From Epulopiscium sp. Nele67-Bin004 (GTDB lineage Bacteria > Bacillota_A > Clostridia > Lachnospirales > Cellulosilyticaceae): a stretch of 10,617 nucleotides of DNA. The position numbers and the translations under genes were made by a program. How positions within the stretch are numbered: position 1 is the stretch's first letter; the number at the start of each line of letters is the position of its first letter. The notes under the pieces were generated by a model. That model saw only the letters and a program-made list of their open reading frames with translations, was not told where the DNA came from and searched no databases. The stretch is from NCBI GenBank assembly GCA_002007315.1, contig LNZQ01000006.1:1-10617 (forward strand). Reading direction: 5' to 3'. Below, one piece after another: positions 6,578 through 10,617 of this stretch.

Positions 6578-6926
6578 AAGTACATTTGTTCCTTGTGTTA
6601 TATGACTTATGGAGCCCATTTCGTCGCTGTGGTAGTGATAGTACGTTTTGGCATAATCACTATGACTTGCTATTAATTCTGAACCTCTTATATAGCTTGT
6701 CCATTCATCTTCTTTTTCGGCTATAACTTCCCTATCTTGATTAAAGATAGAAGAAATCTTCATTCAGTGTGGGTTATAAGCACACTACTGAATGTTAGAT
6801 GCCTTAATCAAGAAAGAAGTTATTCTTTCTGATAAACTGGATTAGCTTGTGATTTTCTTCCATTTCATATCTTAGACCTTTAGCGTTATATTGGTATTTA
6901 TTTACTACTATTTCATCGTTCTATGG
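6542..6926 (-). pseudogene. Upstream RHS core of the nuclease module, broken by an insertion and a frameshift
   Basis: Starting directly after the immunity-type gene that ends at 6927, the minus strand reads NDEIVVNKYQYNAKGLRYEM to LIQFI. It is then interrupted by the 85-bp insertion (6746-6830) and resumes as FNQDREVIAEKEDEW, YIRGSELIASHSDY, YHYHSDEMGSISHITQG and NSYKYD. A one-base deletion then puts it out of frame with the toxin-bearing part. These are ordinary YD/RHS core sequences, the same as those preceding copy C at 9538. Two separate lesions show that it is not expressed as a complete protein. Confidence 0.75.
6746..6830. mobile_element. 85-bp hairpin-rich insertion with a GATA duplication
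   Basis: Removing this segment rejoins the RHS frame perfectly (LIQFI + FNQDREV), and GATA is present at both edges (6746-6749 and 6831-6834) like a 4-bp target duplication. The segment contains three hairpins: GAAGA/TCTTC (6750-6761), CATTCAG-TGTG/CACA-CTGAATG (6761-6794) and a perfect 8-bp stem AGAAAGAA/TTCTTTCT with loop GTTA (6811-6830). It has no coding potential, so it is best described as a miniature, non-autonomous element of unknown family. Confidence 0.55.
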
Positions 6927-7310
6927 CTAGTCTTCTAAATTCCCGTATTTGCTAAATAAATCAAGCCATCTTCCCTTACCTAACATATCCCCTGTAAACC
7001 CATCAGATAATTCTGTTATATCAACTGATTTTAAAAGCTTATCGTCCTCATCATATTTTTCTAATATTAACTTGTAGTCTCCATGTAGTATAAACAGGTG
7101 GTTTAATAATGATAATATAGTATGAGCCACAATAGACTTAGTCCTCTCAAGAACTACATCGCTTTCATTGTCCTCTTTATGAAAATACCCTTCATTATAT
7201 ACCTCAGAATATGCTGTCACTATGTTATCATAGGTGCGTTCGACAATAAACTCACCCAATTTTAAAAGTTCGGGTCTCTCTTTAAAATAATTTGAAATTT
7301 CTCTTTCCAT
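6927..7310 (-). CDS. Unrecognised immunity-type protein whose toxin has been deleted
   Basis: The 127-residue product, MEREISNYFKERPELLKLGE to DLFSKYGNLED, is acidic, mostly helical in appearance and has no signal peptide. I cannot assign a family. ATG at 7310 is preceded by AAAAGGAGAAG, and the gene follows an RHS remnant that ends in a short toxin-like tail 42 bases upstream. RHS sequence of the next module resumes within a few codons of its stop. This toxin-tail, small gene, RHS-core order is that of an immunity gene in a displaced cassette. The cognate toxin is missing apart from about 28 residues, leaving it an orphan immunity gene; orphan immunities can still protect against relatives that carry the toxin (inference). 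Confidence 0.75.
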   Translation of the reverse strand: MEREISNYFKERPELLKLGEFIVERTYDNIVTAYSEVYNEGYFHKEDNESDVVLERTKSIVAHTILSLLNHLFILHGDYKLILEKYDEDDKLLKSVDITELSDGFTGDMLGKGRWLDLFSKYGNLED

Positions 7311-7352
7311 TCACTCTTCTCCTTTTTAATGTTAATGCCCTAGTATTTTGGA

Positions 7353-7978
7353 TTAGTTCCAGGGTATTTTGGATGGTGTCACTACTCCATTAGCATACAT
7401 ATCAACTACAGCATAGTCAACTAGCATACGTGCATAACTTATATCGGCTTGGTTTACTTGAGTTATTCTTCCCCATTCATCAAGTGTATAGGTCGTTTGG
7501 TTATTTTCGCCATCAGTTGTGCCTACAATATTGCCTCTTGCGTCATAACTAAATGTTTGTTTGGCTCCACCCATCGTTTGTATTTTTGTTTTGTTTCCTT
7601 GTAGGTCATACTCAACGTTTATTCCACTGTTGTTTGCATCTACTTGATTTATTAATCTTCCAAATTCATCATAAGTATTTGTTTGTACAACTGTTCCATC
7701 TGGAGCAATAACTGTTACTATTCTACCTTTAATGTCATATGTGTAACAATATCCCTCACCATTATCTGTGTGTTGATTATATTGGTTTGGTTTTATCTCT
7801 TTTACCACATTTGAGTTTTTATTACTCTTGCTAAGCTGTCATAAGTAATGGTTGTTTTGTTGTTATTATTATCTACTATACTAATTAGCTTGCCTAGTTG
7901 AACATATGATAAAATTGTTCTATTATTTATTTCTCCGTTTGGCTCTAGGTGTATTTCTTCTATTACGCCATAAACAGG
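7353..7978 (-). pseudogene. RHS YD-repeat fragment fused to a short toxin tail
   Basis: Two overlapping frames encode continuous YD repeats. The first (7978-7802) reads PVYGVIEEIHLEPNGEINN to TITYDSLARVIKTQ. The second (from about 7820 to 7353) reads NSNVVKEIKPNQ, YTYDIKGRIVTVIAPDGT, YDEFGRLINQVDAN, FSYDARGNIVGTTDG and LDEWGRITQVNQAD. One extra A in the AAAAA run at 7815-7819 would join them (VIKNSNVVKE), so a single-base loss is likely. After VNQAD the repeats stop and an unrelated tail follows (YARMLVDYAVVDMYANGVV, then TPSKIPWN and stop). That tail is probably the last residues of a toxin whose body, together with the RHS core end, has been deleted. The immunity-type gene at 6927-7310 follows. 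Confidence 0.7.
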
Positions 7979-8146
7979 TTATTCCTTCTCCGTTGTAATT
8001 ATAACCTTCTTTATATTACTATACCACTCAATATATCATTTAACTACTTGAATGTCTATGCACTTGCCTTGTGGCATAGACATTCTTAGCTAAAAATTCT
8101 TATATATATTATACTCCAAAATAATGGTTATACCAAATATATAACT
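7979..8146. other. Spacer between SUKH gene and RHS fragment with a perfect 12-bp inverted repeat
   Basis: No gene is seen. GAATGTCTATGC (8050-8061) and GCATAGACATTC (8074-8085) are perfect complements around a 12-base loop. Neither strand shows a T-run after the stem, so it is not a classical rho-independent terminator, although its position after the SUKH gene would suit transcript ending or mRNA protection. The stretch 7979-8010 may hold a further frameshifted bit of RHS (YNYNGEGI). Confidence 0.6.
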
Positions 8147-8689
8147 TTAATTTACACCCCTTTTAAACTCTAATATTAGATAATCGAATAGTTCATCTAA
8201 ACTTTTGCAAATCACTCTATAGTCATATTTATCTTCTAGGTCAGGGGTATATGAGATTATCGTACCATCATCAATTTTATAAAAAATACTCTCACCGCAG
8301 CCTCCTACTGCAATAGGAATTAATCCATCTATATAAATGTAATCACCTAGCCTTATAAAATAAAAGTCGTCGTCATACGTATCAACGAGGACACTATTTA
8401 CATCTATCGTCAGCGGAAAGTTGGATACAAATGGAAATACATGAATGTATACGCACACTTCCTCATTTTGCTCATCTTCGGAGTGATAAACATTGGCATC
8501 AAGATACACATTATGTTTTATAACCTCATTGTATCTTATATAAAATTCTCTTAGCTCTTCTGGAAAAACAACCCCTCTTTCCTTATATTTTTCTTCAATT
8601 TTTATTATATCCTCAAGTGTTACCTTAACATCTTTATCTTTTACTCTTTCAAATAAACTGTCTAAATAATTAATTACTTTTGTATTCAT
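8147..8689 (-). CDS. SUKH (SMI1/KNR4) family immunity protein
   Basis: The 180-residue product fits the SUKH superfamily. It has an N-terminal helix TLEDIIKIEEKYKERGVVFP followed by EELREFYIRYNEV (the family's LPE..KEFL.. motif), a central GLIPIAVGGCGESIFYKID (the family's IPIA..G.G segment) and a C-terminal CKSLDELFDYLI helix (family: S.EEFL). There is no signal peptide, so it acts in the cytoplasm. SUKH proteins are established immunity proteins for many nuclease toxins, often WHH/HNH-type ones. The gene starts 21 bases after the stop of the WHH nuclease tip, with AAAGGAG before its ATG, which makes it the cognate immunity gene of that toxin. Complete; no odd features. Confidence 0.88.
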   Translation of the reverse strand: MNTKVINYLDSLFERVKDKDVKVTLEDIIKIEEKYKERGVVFPEELREFYIRYNEVIKHNVYLDANVYHSEDEQNEEVCVYIHVFPFVSNFPLTIDVNSVLVDTYDDDFYFIRLGDYIYIDGLIPIAVGGCGESIFYKIDDGTIISYTPDLEDKYDYRVICKSLDELFDYLILEFKRGVN

Positions 8690-8710
8690 TTTTTTCTCCT
8701 TTAATTCTTA

Positions 8711-9538
8711 TTATTTATATGCAGTTCCTAATATTGCCTTATATTGTGCACATGAACCTGCGTGTGGGATACTCCTGTGTGCAGCTGTTTCAACTAATAT
8801 CAAAGTAGCTTCACCTGTTGCAACGTTAAAATTATCTACATGGTGCCATGTGTATCCTATAGGTGTTTCACTATATCCTCCCTTTTGATTAGCGATACTA
8901 AAATCATTCTCTCTATTACCCGTTAATGTTATATTGCATACATTTAGACCATCTTGATATAAGTAAGATGAATTACTATAATCTAAACCATTATTACTTG
9001 TTGAACCAACTCCAGGGTATCCTTTGGCTGCTGCCTTTTTAGCTGGATTTCTTGGAGTATTATAGTTATAACTTTTATTATCTGCAGCATTCTGTAGTAG
9101 ATTGATTGCTTCTGTTCTAGTTATTCCTTCACTTGTCATCTTATTTGTAATTACATTTTGTAGGTTATCATAAGTTGCCAATTGTTGCTTTTCTATAGTT
9201 GTAGCAGTATTATTAGCTATCTTATCACGAATTGTCTGTGCCCCTACTTTGCATAAATATCCTGTTGGGTCTACATACATTACAGGGTTATTTGCACAGT
9301 AGGCATATAAATTGAGCCCGTCACCTCTATAGGTATCCTCTTGTGTAAACCTAGCTATTACTGGGTTGTAATACCTTGCTCGTAGGTAGTATTGCTGTGT
9401 TATAGGGTCTAGTTGTTGCCCATTAAACTTAAACCTATTTGGTACAGTTTCAGTTTGGCTTACAACTTCTCCCCAGGCGTCATATTCATACTGGTTAAGT
9501 ATGTCTGTCCCTTGTGATATGCGGGTTATGGACCCCAT
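8711..9538 (-). CDS. RHS core end with C-terminal WHH-type HNH nuclease toxin
   Basis: Residues 1-94 of 275 are RHS core: MGSITRISQGTDILNQYEYD, RFKFNGQQLDPITQQ, RARYYNPVIARFTQED and the VDPTGY junction. The tip (95-275) starts with a helical linker and ends in the nuclease domain. GYTWHHVDNF (Trp231-His232-His233), ETAAHRSIPHAG (His254, His259) and the QYKAIL tail match the HNH/ENDO VII nucleases with a conserved WHH, which cut DNA with a His-metal site. All key His residues are present. ATG at 9538 is an internal Met of the core (DEMGSI), not a natural start: the frame is open upstream to about 9650 and no ribosome binding site precedes it. It is thus a displaced toxin tip, with its SUKH immunity gene following. 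Delivery would need fusion to a full secreted RHS protein. Confidence 0.85.
   Translation of the reverse strand: MGSITRISQGTDILNQYEYDAWGEVVSQTETVPNRFKFNGQQLDPITQQYYLRARYYNPVIARFTQEDTYRGDGLNLYAYCANNPVMYVDPTGYLCKVGAQTIRDKIANNTATTIEKQQLATYDNLQNVITNKMTSEGITRTEAINLLQNAADNKSYNYNTPRNPAKKAAAKGYPGVGSTSNNGLDYSNSSYLYQDGLNVCNITLTGNRENDFSIANQKGGYSETPIGYTWHHVDNFNVATGEATLILVETAAHRSIPHAGSCAQYKAILGTAYK
9287..9494 (-). repeat. RHS core-end repeat, copy C
   Basis: Direct copy of 5103-5321 and 6359-6577 with somewhat more divergence at its upstream end (EVVSQTE instead of VPLEQTE or TPVEQTE; QQLDPIT instead of QQYDPIS). The reading frame is intact through the VDPTGY junction. Confidence 0.85.
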
Positions 9539-9778
9539 TTCATCGCTTGCATAGTGGTAGAACGTTTTGTCATACTCGTTACTACTTGCTATTAACTCGG
9601 ATGTTCTTATATAGCTTTGTTGTCTTTTATGAGATTTCCTGCGTTATCATATATAAAATTAGTACGAATTTCTTCTTTGCTAATGCTGTTTCTAATGGTT
9701 AGGGTACATAACTTTTTCTAGTTGATGTGTTGGGGTATAGGCGTCTGTTGTCCACTCTTTCCCGTAGATATACTGCAT
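9539..9778 (-). pseudogene. Frameshifted RHS core upstream of the WHH toxin
   Basis: RHS-like sequence appears in three different frames. IYGKEWTTDAYTPTHQLEK to YPNH and TAG runs from 9778 to 9692. LTIRNSISKEEIRTNFIYD then NAGNLIKDN runs from about 9708 to 9625. SYIRTSELIASSNEYDKT then HYASDEMGS is in frame with the toxin at 8711-9538. The frame breaks lie near 9700 and 9635, and the second also looks like a deletion joining non-adjacent core segments. The module therefore has no intact start here. It begins just 23 bases after the queD remnant. Confidence 0.65.
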
Positions 9779-9801
9779 ATATCTTTAATTTTGACAACTT
9801 C

Positions 9802-10074
9802 CTAATCTTCCCTATAAATACAACTATTCGTCGGCGTTTCAAACAACTCCACTTGATAAACACTAAGCCCCTTAGCCTTAATCATCTCAAAAATAAACCT
9901 AGACATTTCTTCAGCCGTCGTACGTCTTGGAAAATACAATATATCAAACGCTGTAAGTTTCTCCCCAACACGTCGCCCGTCCTCGTTATCCTCAAGTATC
10001 AACTTATGGTCAAAATAATCTTCAACTTCTTTCAACACTTTCTTTATATTCCGATACGAAAAATATATATAAAT
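9802..10074 (-). pseudogene. queD: C-terminal half of 6-carboxytetrahydropterin synthase (QueD-like)
   Basis: The open frame from 10074 reads YRNIKKVLKEVEDYFDHK, then LILEDNEDG, FPRRTTAEEMSRFIFEMIKA and VELFETPTNSCIYRED. QueD/PTPS proteins have the same order: DF..LK, LDH..LN, PTAEN.A..I and V...ETPT.....Y. The catalytic-region His of FDHK and the Glu of ETPT are kept. The N-terminal half, with the HxxxH zinc ligands and the Cys, is absent: a stop codon lies at 10075-10077, right where the tnpB element's 3' region ends. A TTG at 10038 could start a 78-residue product, but full-length members are about 120-140 residues. QueD makes a precursor of queuosine and other 7-deazaguanines; this copy should be inactive. 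Confidence 0.7.
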
Positions 10075-10079
10075 CTAAC

Positions 10080-10232
10080 ATAATCTATATATTTCTACTG
10101 TGATGCGACTTATACCTATTAGATTTTTCGTCTTGCATCTTCCTGCTTCATTGCGTCTGTCCTCGGCACGTTCCCCCTAATAACATTTGATATAACTCTC
10201 CACAGGCTTAACTTCCCCAGTATCGATAGGTA
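10080..10232 (-). ncRNA. Right end of a tnpB element, probable omegaRNA (reRNA) region
   Basis: The 153 bases after the tnpB stop codon are non-coding and relatively GC-rich for this window. They read TACCTATCGATACTGGGG, then GCCTGTGGAG, AGGGGGAACG, GAAGCAGGAAGATG and ATCTAATAGGTATAAG. TACCTAT near the tnpB stop is complementary to ATAGGTA near the far end, which could close a long-range stem. Structured 3' regions with CCTGTGGAG and AAGCAGGAA blocks are typical of IS200/IS605 and IS607 tnpB elements, where they act as the guide RNA scaffold. The guide would be the adjacent host sequence (queD side). The boundary with queD is uncertain by about 20 bases. Confidence 0.55.
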
Positions 10233-10617
10233 CTAATAGTTAGATAAATTTATACTTGCATTTAAGTCACGGTCTATAACTAATCCACAACATTCACATT
10301 TATAAATTCTATCTTTTAGCTTTAAATCTACTTTTTTATTACCACATTTACTACATAATTTTGATGATGGAAACCATCTATCTGCTACAACAAAATTTAT
10401 AAAATACATTTCGCACTTATATTTTAGTTGTCTAACAACTTCATATAATTTCTGTTCTATAATAGCTTTAGATAAATGACGATTTTTTATCATACCTTTT
10501 ATGTTTAAATGTTCAACTACAATTTTTGATGGTTTGGTTCTCACAATACGTGTAGTTGTTTGATGAATATAATTGTTTCTTATATCAGCTAATTTCTTAT
10601 ATATGCTACGAATTTTC
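10233..10617 (-). CDS. tnpB: RNA-guided endonuclease TnpB, C-terminal part (5' end beyond window)
   Basis: The minus strand is open from the window edge to TAG at 10233, giving 127 residues. IVVEHLNIKGM holds the second RuvC catalytic residue (Glu). WFPSSKLCSKCGNKK and YKCECCG form the four-Cys zinc finger. IDRDLNASINL holds the third RuvC catalytic residue (Asp). The His in VVEHLN replaces the more common Asp after the Glu, which is not a catalytic position. The first RuvC Asp lies outside the window. TnpB cuts DNA next to a target-adjacent motif using the omegaRNA encoded at its own 3' end and helps retain the transposon. The visible part is intact. Confidence 0.93.
   Translation of the reverse strand, partial: KIRSIYKKLADIRNNYIHQTTTRIVRTKPSKIVVEHLNIKGMIKNRHLSKAIIEQKLYEVVRQLKYKCEMYFINFVVADRWFPSSKLCSKCGNKKVDLKLKDRIYKCECCGLVIDRDLNASINLSNY

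Noticed and set aside
5103..9494. The three regular repeats as a CRISPR-like or phage array
   Set aside because: The repeats are about 220 bp, protein-coding and separated by kilobase-size toxin and immunity genes.
9514..10083. Plus-strand open frames opposite the RHS core and queD remnant
   Set aside because: The opposite strand carries recognisable RHS and QueD sequence. The plus-strand products look like no family and lack ribosome binding sites.

Overview
The window is AT-rich DNA from a low-GC Gram-positive bacterium. Strong AGGAGG-type ribosome binding sites, a TTG start, a WapA/YD-type RHS protein and TnpB elements point to Bacillota, most likely Clostridia (Lachnospirales-like). The genus is not determinable by eye. 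Every gene I accept lies on the minus strand, so the genetic order runs from high to low coordinates.

Right end (10617 to 9802): the C-terminal part of an IS200/IS605-family TnpB and its 3' non-coding segment abut the C-terminal half of a QueD-like 6-carboxytetrahydropterin synthase. The queD N-terminal half, with its HxxxH zinc site, is absent here, as if the element had interrupted queD.

Centre (9778 to 4890): an array of displaced RHS (YD-repeat) modules. Each has a piece of RHS core, a different C-terminal toxin or remnant, and usually a small immunity-type gene. In order these are: a core piece plus WHH-type HNH nuclease with a SUKH (SMI1/KNR4) immunity gene; a YD-repeat piece fused to a short toxin tail with an unrecognised orphan immunity-type gene; a frameshifted core plus PD-(D/E)XK nuclease with a tightly coupled unrecognised immunity-type gene; and an internally deleted core joined to the back half of an ADP-ribosyltransferase with no immunity gene. 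Three copies of the about 220-bp conserved core end (RARYYNPVIARFTQED region) give the homology by which such tips can be exchanged onto a full-length RHS gene elsewhere. Frameshifts, deletions and an 85-bp hairpin-rich insertion show that the array is decaying.

Left part (4884 to 1): an IS200/IS605-type element without a transposase gene sits against a secreted Amidase_6 protein, which is itself cut just after its catalytic-type Cys by a second IS200/IS605-like end. Then come a complete ABC exporter half-transporter, an unrecognised acidic 254-aa protein with a terminator, a small remnant of a second copy of the Amidase_6 protein, two tiny ORFs behind near-identical strong ribosome binding sites, and a second homologous ABC exporter running off the edge. 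The repeated order amidase then ABC exporter suggests an ancestral duplication. The two half-transporters could form a heterodimer exporting an unknown substrate.

No rRNA, tRNA, CRISPR array or replication origin was seen.
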